Below, piece after piece: positions 44,286-53,471 of a DNA stretch of 64,000 nt. The position numbers were made by a program, and so were the translations under genes. Location: assembly GCA_902577425.1 (NCBI GenBank), contig CACGZD010000001.1:177860-241859 (forward strand), read 5' to 3'. Below the pieces are notes generated by a model. That model was not told the origin of the DNA, searched no databases, and saw only the letters and a list, made by a program, of their open reading frames with translations. The stretch is from an uncultured Alphaproteobacteria bacterium. Lineage in GTDB: Bacteria > Pseudomonadota > Alphaproteobacteria > HIMB59 > GCA-002718135. Each line of letters opens with the position of its first letter. Position 1 is the first letter of the stretch.

Positions 44286-45131
44286 ATGAACAAAAATCAA
44301 GGTATTTTATTAACTTCAATCTATACATTGTTGGCTTTGTTTGTAGCTATGATTTTTTTCTTTCCTATTTGGTGGTCATTTTCTAATAGCTTAAGAGTTC
44401 CACTTGATACTTTTGTTGTAAGTGGTCTTGGCTTGCCTTGGCTTAACTTTGAACCAACATTAGATAATTGGAGAACTCATTTATCATTTCCAGAAGCTCA
44501 TTTAGCTATTTATAATAGTAGTATTATATCATTAGTTTCAACAGGTTTAGCACTTGTCATTGGTTTACCTGCAGCCTATGCTCTGGCACGTTTCAGATTT
44601 CGTTTTCCACCCAATAAAGATCTTACTATTTGGTTTATCTCTCAAAGAGTATTACCGCCTGCTGCAGCGGTTGTTCCTTTCTTTGTAATTTGGAATGCAC
44701 TTGGTATATATGATACCAAACTTGGCTTAATCATTGTGCATACTACTTTTATTATGCCGTTTGTTATAGTTATTGTTCGTCAAACTTTTCTTGATTTACC
44801 TGTAGAATTAGAAGAGGCAGCCATGGTTGATGGCGCAACTCATATTGGAGCATTCTTAAAAGTTGCAGTACCCTTATCAGTCCCCGCAATTGCTGCATCA
44901 TCTTTAATTATGTTTACTTTTGTTTGGAATGATTATTTCTTTGCAAAAATTTTAACAATGAAAAATTTAACATTACCTCTTTATAGTTCTGTTAGTGTTC
45001 AAAACCGAGGGGTTGAGTATTGGTATATTGGAACAAAAACTATGTTATCAATGATAGTCCCTTTAATTCTTTGCCTACTTGCTCAAAGATATATTGTAAG
45101 AGGTTTAACCTTAGGAGCTGTAAAAGGTTAA
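44286..45131 (+). CDS. Sugar ABC transporter permease, MalG-type (copy 3, paralog of 40576 gene)
   Basis: The 281-residue protein is nearly a duplicate of the gene at 40576, alignable end to end without gaps and roughly three-quarters identical by eye. Stretches of DNA inside both genes are identical, for example around 40876-40911 and 44586-44621, which implies recent duplication or gene conversion. The loop near residue 245 (VSVQNRGVEYWYIGTKTM against VDSRGVQFWFIAVRTM) and the periplasmic loop at 40-65 differ. It closes the operon, converging on the SMP-30 gene 15 bp away. Confidence 0.93.
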   Translation: MNKNQGILLTSIYTLLALFVAMIFFFPIWWSFSNSLRVPLDTFVVSGLGLPWLNFEPTLDNWRTHLSFPEAHLAIYNSSIISLVSTGLALVIGLPAAYALARFRFRFPPNKDLTIWFISQRVLPPAAAVVPFFVIWNALGIYDTKLGLIIVHTTFIMPFVIVIVRQTFLDLPVELEEAAMVDGATHIGAFLKVAVPLSVPAIAASSLIMFTFVWNDYFFAKILTMKNLTLPLYSSVSVQNRGVEYWYIGTKTMLSMIVPLILCLLAQRYIVRGLTLGAVKG

Positions 45132-45146
45132 ATTAATATTTAAAGC

Positions 45147-46088
45147 TTATTTTCCTTGTTGATTTAATTCCATCGAGTAAAGATTTGACGAGCAAGTTAC
45201 ATAAAGAATATTATTATTTTCTCCTCCAAAAGTCAGATTGGCTACAAGATCAGGTAATAATAATTGTCCAATTACTTCACCTTGAGGATTAAAACATTTT
45301 ATTCCCTTGCCTGCACTAGTCCAGACATTATCATCTTTATCAACTCTAAAACCATCCGCAAAAAAGGGATTAAATTTGTGAAAAACTTTCCCATTCTTTA
45401 AAATTCTATTTTCAATAACATCGTAAACCATTATTTGATTTGGAGCGTTCACATCATGTGATCCTCCACTATCTGCTATATAAATTTTATCCTCATTAAC
45501 TGAAAAAGCTAATCCATTAGGTTTTAAAAAATCTTTGGAAACAACTTCTAAATTATTTTCTTTTGGATCATATCTAAATACATAACAAGCTCCATACTCC
45601 ATATCACCTTTATATCCTTCATAATCAGATAAAATACCATATGGTGGATCGGTAAACCAAATGCTTCCATCAGATTTTACAACAACATCATTTGGAGAGT
45701 TTAATTTCTTATCTAAATATTTGTCTACTAATGTAGTTGTATTACCATTTATATCTGTTTTGTATATACATCGACCGCCGTGAGAACATGAAATAAGATT
45801 ACCTTCCAAATCTTCAGTATTGCCATTAATAAAATTTGACGGGTCTTTTTCAATCTTTACACTACTACCATCCCAAGAAAGTAAATGATTATTAGGAATA
45901 TCACTAAAATATAACTTTTTATGACTCTTAATATAGCATGGACCTTCGGCCCATTTCATTCCTGAATGAATTTTTGTAAATTCTTTTGTTGTTAAATATT
46001 TTTCAAATTGAGGTTGATTTTCAATTTTCTCCATAGGAGTGTTTTTAAGATTTTCAATTATATCTGCAACAGTGATTTCGCTATTCAT
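45147..46088 (-). CDS. SMP-30/gluconolactonase family sugar lactonase
   Basis: The 313-residue six-bladed propeller has the family's metal and substrate motifs: WAEGPCYIKSHKKLYFSDIPNN (metal Glu in EGP), LNSPNDVVVKSDGSIWFTDPPYG (Asn), KPNGLAFSVNEDKIYIADSG (Asn) and FADGFRVDKDDNVW (Asp). It hydrolyses an aldonolactone to the free acid, the step between the sugar 1-dehydrogenases and dehydratases found elsewhere in the window. There is no signal peptide, so it is cytoplasmic. It lies 10 bp downstream of the aldA gene on the same strand. Confidence 0.9.
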   Translation of the reverse strand: MNSEITVADIIENLKNTPMEKIENQPQFEKYLTTKEFTKIHSGMKWAEGPCYIKSHKKLYFSDIPNNHLLSWDGSSVKIEKDPSNFINGNTEDLEGNLISCSHGGRCIYKTDINGNTTTLVDKYLDKKLNSPNDVVVKSDGSIWFTDPPYGILSDYEGYKGDMEYGACYVFRYDPKENNLEVVSKDFLKPNGLAFSVNEDKIYIADSGGSHDVNAPNQIMVYDVIENRILKNGKVFHKFNPFFADGFRVDKDDNVWTSAGKGIKCFNPQGEVIGQLLLPDLVANLTFGGENNNILYVTCSSNLYSMELNQQGK

Positions 46089-46098
46089 ATATTTTATA

Positions 46099-47541
46099 TT
46101 ACGCTCTCATATATACTGCGTGTGTTTGCATGTATTCATAAAGTCCATGCTTACCATCAGCACCGCCAATACCTGATTTTCTTAATCCTGCATGAAAAGA
46201 TTGGAAGATTTCCATGTTATCTCTGTTGATCATAGTTTCTCCAAACCGTATTTCATTACAAGCTTTTAAAGCTGTTTTTAAATTATTAGTAAAAATAGAA
46301 GAAGTAAGACCATAATCAGAATCATTTGCATATTCAATCGCTTGGTCTAAATCTTCAAATTCAACTAAAGGTAAAACTGGACCAAAAATTTCTTCTTGTA
46401 TAATTCTCATATCTTGTTTGCAATTAGCTATAACAGTAGGATGATAATAAATTCCTTCAGATGATTCATCTCTGTTTCCACCAGTTAAGATTTCTGCTCC
46501 AGAACCTTTTGCTGAATTCACTAATTCACTTACTTTCTTGGAGCCATCTTCATTGATTAAAGGCCCATAATCTATATCAGTTTTTGTATTAGGATTTCCA
46601 AACTTAGTGTTTTGCATTGCTTTAGTTAATTTTTCTGTAAATTCATCTGCAATTTTTTTATCTACATATACTCTTTCAACACAATTGCATACTTGACCAC
46701 TATTGATAACTCTTGCATCACGAATTTTAGAAACAGCTAAATCAATATCTGCATCAGCTAAAACAAGTGCTGGAGCTTTTCCTCCCAACTCTAGGTTCAC
46801 TTTAGTAATATTTTTAGCAGCTTCAGTCATAATTGCTGAACCTGTTTCTACGCTTCCAGTAAAGCTAATCATGTCAACTTTTTTACTAGAACTTAGTAAT
46901 TTACCAACTGTTTGACCTCTTCCATAAACAAAATTAACTACTCCCTTAGGCACTCCTGCTTCATCTAAGAGCTTAGAAAACATATAAGCGTTATTAGATG
47001 TTTCTTCACTAGCCTTTATAACAATTGTATTACCTGTGACTAAAGCTGGCGCTAGCTTTCTAACAATCAAAAAAAATGGAAAATTCCATGGCAAAATACC
47101 CGAAACTACTCCCATTGGAATTTTAAAAATAAAAATATTTTCGTCAGGAGAGTCACTAGTAACAATTTCTCCTTCAATTCTTCTAGCCCATTCAGCGGTA
47201 TAATCTAAATAATTTGCAGCTCCTTGAACCTCACCTTTTGCCAAATCTTTTATTTTTCCTTGTTCTTCAACAATTATTCTTACAAATTCATCTTCATTTC
47301 TTCTAATACCTTCTGCTATTTTTTTTAAATAAGAAGCCCTTTCTATAGCTGGAATTTTAGACCATTTAGATTGAGATTTTTTTGCTACATCAATTGCATT
47401 TTCTACATCCTCTATGGAAGTTTCTTTAAAAGAATTAATGATACTTAAGTCAGAAGGATTTATATTTTTGATCTCTTCAGTATTTGTAGAAACAGAAAAA
47501 CTTCCATTTATATAATTTTGAATATTATAATTATCACTCAT
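46099..47541 (-). CDS. aldA: Lactaldehyde/glycolaldehyde dehydrogenase AldA
   Basis: The 480-residue enzyme matches E. coli AldA in length and long stretches: PAIERASYLKKIAEGIRRNEDE, EWARRIEGEI, GILPWNFPFFLIVRKLAPAL, VNLELGGKAPALVLADADIDLAV, the catalytic Cys region INSGQVCNC and the tail GFHAGLRKSGIGGADGKHGLYEY. AldA oxidises L-lactaldehyde, glycolaldehyde and related short aldehydes with NAD. In this island it can use glycolaldehyde from pentose cleavage or lactaldehyde from 6-deoxy sugars. It is followed 10 bp later by the lactonase gene. Confidence 0.93.
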   Translation of the reverse strand: MSDNYNIQNYINGSFSVSTNTEEIKNINPSDLSIINSFKETSIEDVENAIDVAKKSQSKWSKIPAIERASYLKKIAEGIRRNEDEFVRIIVEEQGKIKDLAKGEVQGAANYLDYTAEWARRIEGEIVTSDSPDENIFIFKIPMGVVSGILPWNFPFFLIVRKLAPALVTGNTIVIKASEETSNNAYMFSKLLDEAGVPKGVVNFVYGRGQTVGKLLSSSKKVDMISFTGSVETGSAIMTEAAKNITKVNLELGGKAPALVLADADIDLAVSKIRDARVINSGQVCNCVERVYVDKKIADEFTEKLTKAMQNTKFGNPNTKTDIDYGPLINEDGSKKVSELVNSAKGSGAEILTGGNRDESSEGIYYHPTVIANCKQDMRIIQEEIFGPVLPLVEFEDLDQAIEYANDSDYGLTSSIFTNNLKTALKACNEIRFGETMINRDNMEIFQSFHAGLRKSGIGGADGKHGLYEYMQTHAVYMRA

Positions 47542-47659
47542 AAAAAAATTAATTAATTATAGAGAAAAACACATTTAATATATTTTACAAGATAATTTTT
47601 TTAATAAATATATTAATTATATATAAAAAATATAACTTAAAACTGTAAATATTAAAAGG

Positions 47660-48490
47660 TTATGACAACAGTTTTTTATGAAATTTTATATGATCTTTAA
47701 TATACGTAGATATAAAATAATAACCATGACCATGTTCTTTATGTTTTCTTAATAATATTTTTTGATTATTTTTCTTACATACTTTAATAAAATCATCCAA
47801 ATATAAATCTTTTATAAATTCATCACTTAATCCTTGATCAATTAATATCTTATTACTTATTTTATTTTTTTTAAATAGTTCAACAGGATTATATAAATTC
47901 CATTTATTATTTTTTTTGCCTAAATATTTAGTAAATGCATTGTAAGAAAATGCACTTTTGGAAGGATCACAAATAGGAGCAAAAGCAGAAATGGATTTAA
48001 AAATTTTCTTATTTAAAACACCACAAACTAAAGATCCCATTCCTCCCATTGAATGTCCCATTATCCCCTGATTTTTTAAATTTACATTAAAGTTTTTATT
48101 AACTATTTTTGGAAGTTCTTTGGTAATATAATCATACATATTATAATTTCTTTTCCATTTGGGTTGCGTAGCATTTAGATAAAAACCAGCGCCCTTGCCT
48201 AAAAAACTTTCTTTCAAATCCGGAACTTGATTTCCCCTTGGGCTAGTATCTGGTCCTACAATAATCATTTCTTCTTTAGATGCGTATTTTTGCATTCCAG
48301 ATTTTTGAATAAAATTTTGTTCTGTACATGTTAAGCCACTTAAAAAATATAATACAGGAAGTTTTTTATTGGTATTTGGCAAGTAGATAGAAAAACGCAT
48401 TTCACATTTATTTGATTTTGAATAGTGGGAATATACATATTGAAATCCATTAAAATTTTTGTTCTTTTCAATTAATGTAAGATTGCTCAT
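47660..48490 (-). CDS. fghA: S-formylglutathione hydrolase
   Basis: The 276-residue esterase-D-like alpha/beta hydrolase has SGLTCTEQNFIQKSGMQKYA, PDTSPRG and the nucleophile motif GHSMGGMGS. The triad Asp lies near DQGLSDEF and the His near EHGHGYYF. It hydrolyses S-formylglutathione to formate in formaldehyde detoxification. It follows the frmA-type gene by 11 bp, so the two form an operon. Confidence 0.94.
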   Translation of the reverse strand: MSNLTLIEKNKNFNGFQYVYSHYSKSNKCEMRFSIYLPNTNKKLPVLYFLSGLTCTEQNFIQKSGMQKYASKEEMIIVGPDTSPRGNQVPDLKESFLGKGAGFYLNATQPKWKRNYNMYDYITKELPKIVNKNFNVNLKNQGIMGHSMGGMGSLVCGVLNKKIFKSISAFAPICDPSKSAFSYNAFTKYLGKKNNKWNLYNPVELFKKNKISNKILIDQGLSDEFIKDLYLDDFIKVCKKNNQKILLRKHKEHGHGYYFISTYIKDHIKFHKKLLS

Positions 48491-48501
48491 AAATTTTTGT
48501 T

Positions 48502-49614
48502 TTAAAAATTTATAACAGTACGTATAGATTTTCCTTCATGCATCAAATCAAACGCTTTATTGATATCTTCTAAAGGAAATTCATGAGTAATAAGATCATC
48601 TATATTAATTTTCTTATCCATATACCAATCAACTATTCCAGGAACATCTGTTCTTCCTTTTGCTCCACCAAAAGCTGTTCCTTTCCAGACTCTTCCTGTA
48701 ACTAACTGAAATGGTCTTGTTGATATTTCTTCACCAGAAGCAGCAACGCCAATAATGATAGATTGTCCCCAACCTTTATGACAACATTCTAGAGCTTGTC
48801 TCATTACTTTTACATTACCAATGCACTCAAAACTATAATCTGCTCCACCTTCAGTTATCTCTATAATTTTTTCAATTAAATTTGCATCTCCAACTTCTCT
48901 AGGATTCAAAAAATGGGTCATACCAAATTTTTTACCTAAAGCTTCTCTATTGGAATTAATATCAATACCCAATATAGTTTTAGCTTTAGCTATTTTGCAT
49001 CCTTGAATGACATTAAGTCCAATACCTCCTAAGCCAAAAATTACAGCGGTAGATCCTTCTTCCATTTTTGCAGTATTTAAAACAGCACCAATACCTGTTG
49101 TGACTCCACAACCAATGTAACAAATTTTATTTGGAGGAGCGTCATTTCTTACTTTGGCCAATGCTATTTCTGGGACAACCGTGTAATTTGAAAAAGTTGA
49201 TGTTCCCATATAATGATAAATTGTCTGATTTTTAAAACTAAACCTAGAAGTACCATCAGGCATTAAACCCTTACCTTGTGTTTCTCTAATAGCCTGACAT
49301 AAGTTTGTTTTTCCAGATAAACAAAATTTACACTTTCTACACTCAGGAGTATAGAGTGGAATAACAGTATCATCTTTTTTTATTGAATTTACATTTTTAC
49401 CAGTTTCAACTACCACTCCAGCACCTTCGTGACCTAAAATAGAAGGAAAAATTCCCTCAGGATCTTTTCCAGATAATGTGTAGGCATCAGTATGACAAAC
49501 CCCTGTTGAATTTATTTTTATTAGAACCTCTCCTTCTTTAGGTCCTTCTAAATCAACTAATTCAATCTCCAGAGGTTTTCCTGGTTCAAATGCTACAGCT
49601 GCCCTTGTTTTCAT
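48502..49614 (-). CDS. frmA: S-(hydroxymethyl)glutathione dehydrogenase / class III alcohol dehydrogenase
   Basis: The 370-residue zinc MDR is the glutathione-dependent formaldehyde dehydrogenase. Catalytic zinc Cys in [12 protein letters not shown], His in GHEGAGVV, and the structural zinc cysteines in [15 protein letters not shown] are all present, as is [13 protein letters not shown] (NAD site). [14 protein letters not shown] is the typical N-terminus. Together with fghA it turns formaldehyde into formate. The formaldehyde source in a sugar island is unclear; methylated sugars or osmolytes are possible. Confidence 0.95.
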   Translation of the reverse strand: MKTRAAVAFEPGKPLEIELVDLEGPKEGEVLIKINSTGVCHTDAYTLSGKDPEGIFPSILGHEGAGVVVETGKNVNSIKKDDTVIPLYTPECRKCKFCLSGKTNLCQAIRETQGKGLMPDGTSRFSFKNQTIYHYMGTSTFSNYTVVPEIALAKVRNDAPPNKICYIGCGVTTGIGAVLNTAKMEEGSTAVIFGLGGIGLNVIQGCKIAKAKTILGIDINSNREALGKKFGMTHFLNPREVGDANLIEKIIEITEGGADYSFECIGNVKVMRQALECCHKGWGQSIIIGVAASGEEISTRPFQLVTGRVWKGTAFGGAKGRTDVPGIVDWYMDKKINIDDLITHEFPLEDINKAFDLMHEGKSIRTVINF

Positions 49615-49830
49615 AATACTTTCTAAAAAAATTTAAAAAATTAAAAAATTTTTCTAAATTCTATCATTGAATTTCATGAAAAAAAAAGGTTTTTTTAATA
49701 TTTTTGGGAGAATTACAGTCATTTTTATACATATAAAATATATATTTTTTTAACATCTTTTTATTGTATTTTTTTTTATATCTATTTTATAAATATCTTT
49801 AATAGATTAGAATGGTTATAATTAAAAATA

Positions 49831-50238
49831 ATGATTAAAGAATTAGATATATCAGCTCTAGAACTTAATAATAACGATCTTTGGATTAGAAGATGTGATA
49901 AGTTTATAAAATCAATGAGTGAACATGAAGCTGAATCAGCTGTTCCGTTCTTTTACCAAACCTCTTCTCATATTCTTATAGCAATGATTACTCTTAAATA
50001 CTATTTTATGAATAAAGACTTGCATAAAACAGAGTTAATAGATCTAGTTATGAAACATGATATTCATCACAGAACTCCATTATCAGAAAATAAATATATA
50101 GATGATTGCATTAGTAAGGGTTATCTTCATGTTTTGCCAAGTTCTAAAGATCATAGAAAAAAAGTTATAATAGCTTCAGATAAAATGATTAAAGAAATGG
50201 CTGAGTGGTTATTAGAGCACAGCGTAACTGATACTTAA
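49831..50238 (+). CDS. MarR-like winged-helix regulator
   Basis: The 135-residue protein has a winged-helix pattern: ILIAMITLKYYFMNKDLHKTELIDLVMKHDIHHRTPLSENKYIDDCISKGYLHVLPSSKDHRKKVIIAS, where the last part is the wing and resembles MarR (KGYLxxxxSxxDxRKKxxxxT). It is the only clear transcription regulator in the whole window. It is placed between the formaldehyde genes and the second E1 operon on the same strand as the latter, 117 bp upstream, so it may control it. A ligand cannot be predicted. Confidence 0.75.
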   Translation: MIKELDISALELNNNDLWIRRCDKFIKSMSEHEAESAVPFFYQTSSHILIAMITLKYYFMNKDLHKTELIDLVMKHDIHHRTPLSENKYIDDCISKGYLHVLPSSKDHRKKVIIASDKMIKEMAEWLLEHSVTDT

Positions 50239-50306
50239 TATATTATATATAATTAATATGAAAAAATACTTTATGTATTATAGTTATTGTAAAACTATTT
50301 AATTGA

Positions 50307-50335
50307 TTGACTTAAAATTAATTGAATATTAGATT
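50307..50335 (+). promoter_or_regulatory. Sigma70-type promoter of the second E1 operon
   Basis: TTGACT at 50307-50312 and TAGATT at 50330-50335 are separated by exactly 17 bp. Transcription would start about 7 nt downstream, roughly 14 nt before the E1 alpha ATG at 50356. No Shine-Dalgarno site is seen in the leader. Confidence 0.45.
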
Positions 50336-50355
50336 TAAATCGGAATACAAATAAA

Positions 50356-51321
50356 ATGCAACTAAATAGAGAAGAATTAATAAAAGCTTATCAAGGCATG
50401 TGTCGCATACGTGAATTTGAAGATGCTGTTCATGAAGAATTTGCTTCAGGTGCTCTCCCTGGTTTTGTTCATCTATATGCAGGTGAAGAAGCTTCAGCTA
50501 TGGGCATATGCTTAAATTTAGATGATCAAGATACAATTGCAAGCACTCATAGAGGTCACGGTCACTGTATTGCTAAAGGGTGTGACAGTAAAGGAATGAT
50601 GAAAGAGTTGTTTGGAAAAAAAGATGGCATTTGTGGAGGTAAGGGCGGATCTATGCATATTGCAGATTTAACCAAAGGAATGTTAGGAGCTAATGGAATA
50701 GTTGGAGGTGGTCCTCCTTTAACTTGTGGTGCTGCCTTGACATTTAAAACTAAGAAAACAGGTAATGTGGCAGTTTGTTTCTTAGGCGATGGTGCTTCCA
50801 ATCAAGGTACTACAGCTGAATCTATTAATATGGCTTCTATTTTAAAATTGCCAGCAATTTTTGTTGTGGAAGATAATGGATATGCTGAAGCTACATCTAG
50901 TGACTATTCAGTTGGTGGAAATATAGTAGATAGAGGTAAAGCCTATGGGTTACACGCTGAAAAAGTTGATGGCACTGATTTTTTTGCAGTTCATCAAGCT
51001 GCTAAAGAAGCTGTTGAAAGAGCAAAAAATAATGAAGGTCCGACTCTTTTGCATGTAAAATTAAGTAGAGTTTATGGGCATTATGAAGGAGATGCAATTA
51101 CCTATAGATTAGATGAAGAAACCAAAGACATAAAAGAAAATAAAGATCCTATAAAGATTTTTAAAAGAAAAGTTACTGAGTCAGGTTTACTAGAAGAAAG
51201 TCAACTAGAAGAGATTGAAAAAAACATAAAAAAAGAAATTGAAGAGGCTGTTTCTGAATCAAAAGAAGCTAAATACCCTGTGGAATCAGATTTACTAACG
51301 GATGTATACGTAAAATATTAA
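50356..51321 (+). CDS. Thiamine-dependent dehydrogenase E1 alpha subunit (acetoin-type)
   Basis: The 321-residue protein has the ThDP motif GDGASNQGTTAESINMA followed by VEDNGYAEAT, and the STHRGHGHCIAKG and GGKGGSMHIAD motifs. This matches AcoA of acetoin dehydrogenase better than PdhA. The C-terminal coiled region is normal. It is followed 6 bp later by E1 beta and then by an AcoC-like E2. The neighbours (TIM barrel aldolase-like protein, xylose-dehydrogenase-like SDR) suggest a sugar-derived ketol as substrate instead of or besides acetoin. Confidence 0.9.
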   Translation: MQLNREELIKAYQGMCRIREFEDAVHEEFASGALPGFVHLYAGEEASAMGICLNLDDQDTIASTHRGHGHCIAKGCDSKGMMKELFGKKDGICGGKGGSMHIADLTKGMLGANGIVGGGPPLTCGAALTFKTKKTGNVAVCFLGDGASNQGTTAESINMASILKLPAIFVVEDNGYAEATSSDYSVGGNIVDRGKAYGLHAEKVDGTDFFAVHQAAKEAVERAKNNEGPTLLHVKLSRVYGHYEGDAITYRLDEETKDIKENKDPIKIFKRKVTESGLLEESQLEEIEKNIKKEIEEAVSESKEAKYPVESDLLTDVYVKY

Positions 51322-51327
51322 AATAAT

Positions 51328-52332
51328 ATGAGCAAAAAAACTTTTAGAGAATCAATAAACGAAGCTATTAAACAAGAAATGCGAAGAGATGAAAATGTTA
51401 TAGTTCTTGGAGAAGATGTAGCTGGAGGAGCTGGCACCAAAGGTGATCAAGATGCATGGGGAGGTCCTATGGCAGTTACGAAAGGTTTAGCTCCTGAGTT
51501 TGGTAGAGAAAGAGTCATTGATACTCCTATAACAGAAAGTGCGATTATTGGGACAGCAGCAGGAGCTGCTTTAACAGGTTTGCGTCCAATTGCTGATCTT
51601 ATGTTTGTAGACTTTATGGGAGTGTGTTTTGATCAAATATTTAATCAAGCTGGAAAATTTAGATACATGTTTGGAGGTAAGGCAGTAACTCCTCTAACAA
51701 TAAGAACAATGTATGGTGGTGGATTAAGAGCAGCAAGTCAACATAGTCAGTGTTTGTATCCTATTTTTACTCATATACCTGGTTTAAAAGTTGTTATTCC
51801 TTCTAATCCGTATGATGCAAAAGGTTTGTTTGTTCAAGCTGTCAGAGATGATGACCCTGTCGTATTCTTTGAACATAAAATGATGTATGACGATGAAGGC
51901 GAAGTACCTGATGAACTTTATACAATTCCTTTTGGAGAAGCAAACTTCACAAGAGAAGGAAAAGATGTCGCTCTTATTTCAATGGGAAGAACTGTTAATC
52001 TTTGTAATCAAGTTGCTGATGAAATAAAGAAAGATAATATATCTTGCTCTGTACTTGATTTAAGAACCCTTTCTCCTCTTGATGAAGATTCTATATTAGA
52101 AGCTGTTGAAGAAACTGGTAGAGTTGTAATTGTTGATGAATCTAGTCCTAGATGCAATGTCGCGACTGATATATCTGCTCTAATTTCTGATAAAGCTTTT
52201 TCATCATTAAAAGCTCCTGTGAAAATGATAACGCCTCCTCATACGCCAGTGCCATTTTCGCCAGCCTTAGAAGATTTATATTTGCCAAGTGCAGATAATA
52301 TTAAAAAAACCATATCTAACATTTTAAATTAA
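51328..52332 (+). CDS. Thiamine-dependent dehydrogenase E1 beta subunit (acetoin-type)
   Basis: The 334-residue protein shows FRESINEAIKQEMRRDENVIVLGEDVAGGAG, RVIDTPITESAIIGTAAGAALTGLRPIADLMFVDF and the C-terminal VVIVDESSPRCNVATDISALI with PPHTPVPFSPALED. These are AcoB motifs. It pairs with the preceding alpha subunit. The E2 gene starts 1 bp after its stop. It is clearly a different paralog from the E1 beta at 31570. Confidence 0.92.
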   Translation: MSKKTFRESINEAIKQEMRRDENVIVLGEDVAGGAGTKGDQDAWGGPMAVTKGLAPEFGRERVIDTPITESAIIGTAAGAALTGLRPIADLMFVDFMGVCFDQIFNQAGKFRYMFGGKAVTPLTIRTMYGGGLRAASQHSQCLYPIFTHIPGLKVVIPSNPYDAKGLFVQAVRDDDPVVFFEHKMMYDDEGEVPDELYTIPFGEANFTREGKDVALISMGRTVNLCNQVADEIKKDNISCSVLDLRTLSPLDEDSILEAVEETGRVVIVDESSPRCNVATDISALISDKAFSSLKAPVKMITPPHTPVPFSPALEDLYLPSADNIKKTISNILN

Positions 52333-52333
52333 A

Positions 52334-53446
52334 TTGGCTGACTCAATTATACCAATAGTAATGCCAAAATGGGGTTTGGCAATGAAAGAAGGATCTGTTA
52401 CTTCATGGCTTAAAAATGAAGGTGATAAAGTAAACAAAGGAGAAACATTTGTAGAAATTGAAACAGAAAAGGTAGTTAATGAATTTGAAAGTCCTGAAGA
52501 AGGTATATTATTAAAAAAAGTTATAGAAAATGATATTAAAGTTCCTGTTGGATCTTTAATTGCAATTTTAGGTAATGAAAACACTGATACTAATGAAATA
52601 GAAAAATTTATAGAAGATTTTCAATCAAACTTTACTCCTCCTAGTGATGATGAAGAGGATAGTAATTTAGAAAAAATTATTCAAATAAAAAATATAGATA
52701 TTAATTACTTGCAACTAGGAGAAAATAATTCAAAAAATATCGTATTTGTCCATGGTTTTGGAGGAGATTTAAACAATTGGATGTTCAACCAAGAAGAGCT
52801 CTCTTCTAATTTTAATACGTTTTCAATTGATCTCCCAGGACATGGAAAATCTTCAAAAAATATTGACCAAGGAAATCTTGAATACCTATCAGATATAGTA
52901 AAAGATTTTTGTAATCAAAATAATTTAGAAAAAATTTGTCTTGTTGGCCACTCTCTTGGAGGTGGTATTTGTTTAAATATAGCTTTAGAAAACTCTGAAT
53001 TAGTAGAATCATTAATCTTAATAAGCCCAATAGGTTTGGGAAAAGAGATTGATAATTATGTTGAAGAATTTATTAAATCTGAATCAAGAAGAGATTTAAA
53101 ACCTCAATTAGAAAAACTTTATTATAATAAGGAATTAATAACCAGAGATCTTGTCAATGAAGTATTAAAATTTAAAAGACTTGATGGTGTAGAAAAAGCA
53201 TTACAAATAATTAAAGATGGAACTTTAATTGAAAATAACAACCAAAAAACTTTTCTTGGAGACAAAATTGAAACATTAAAATCAAAAATTTCAATAATTT
53301 GGGGAGAGAATGATGAAATAATTCCTAACACACATATTAAAGAACTGCCTTCTAATATAGAAACACACATATTTAAAGAAAGTGGTCACATGTCTCATAT
53401 TGAAAAATCAAAAGAAGTGAATGAAATAATTGTAAAATTAAATTAA
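52334..53446 (+). CDS. AcoC-like E2: lipoyl domain fused to alpha/beta hydrolase (TTG start)
   Basis: The 370-residue protein has an N-terminal lipoyl domain (about 5-80, lipoyl Lys K46 in IETEKVVNE), an acidic linker (DDEEDSNLE) and an alpha/beta-hydrolase domain with HGFGGDLNNW, nucleophile S207 in GHSLGG, an Asp in WGENDEI and H352 in SGHMSHIE. The same 370-residue architecture is known for the E2 of Pseudomonas acetoin dehydrogenase. It lacks the CoA-acyltransferase domain and E1/E3 binding domain of ordinary E2. The TTG lies just after the E1 beta stop and no ATG precedes the lipoyl motif. No E3 gene is nearby. Confidence 0.9.
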   Translation: MADSIIPIVMPKWGLAMKEGSVTSWLKNEGDKVNKGETFVEIETEKVVNEFESPEEGILLKKVIENDIKVPVGSLIAILGNENTDTNEIEKFIEDFQSNFTPPSDDEEDSNLEKIIQIKNIDINYLQLGENNSKNIVFVHGFGGDLNNWMFNQEELSSNFNTFSIDLPGHGKSSKNIDQGNLEYLSDIVKDFCNQNNLEKICLVGHSLGGGICLNIALENSELVESLILISPIGLGKEIDNYVEEFIKSESRRDLKPQLEKLYYNKELITRDLVNEVLKFKRLDGVEKALQIIKDGTLIENNNQKTFLGDKIETLKSKISIIWGENDEIIPNTHIKELPSNIETHIFKESGHMSHIEKSKEVNEIIVKLN

Positions 53447-53471
53447 TAATTTATAAAAAAAGGAACCTTTA

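Noticed and set aside
40576-45131. Repeated permease sequence as a mobile element or assembly error
   Set aside because: No terminal inverted repeats or transposase; the copies differ throughout their loops, so this is paralogy, not a collapsed or duplicated assembly.
49615-49830. Largest intergenic gap as a possible tRNA or small RNA gene
   Set aside because: I find no cloverleaf or GC-rich stem; it is almost pure A/T runs and most likely holds the divergent promoters of the frmA-type gene and the MarR-like gene.
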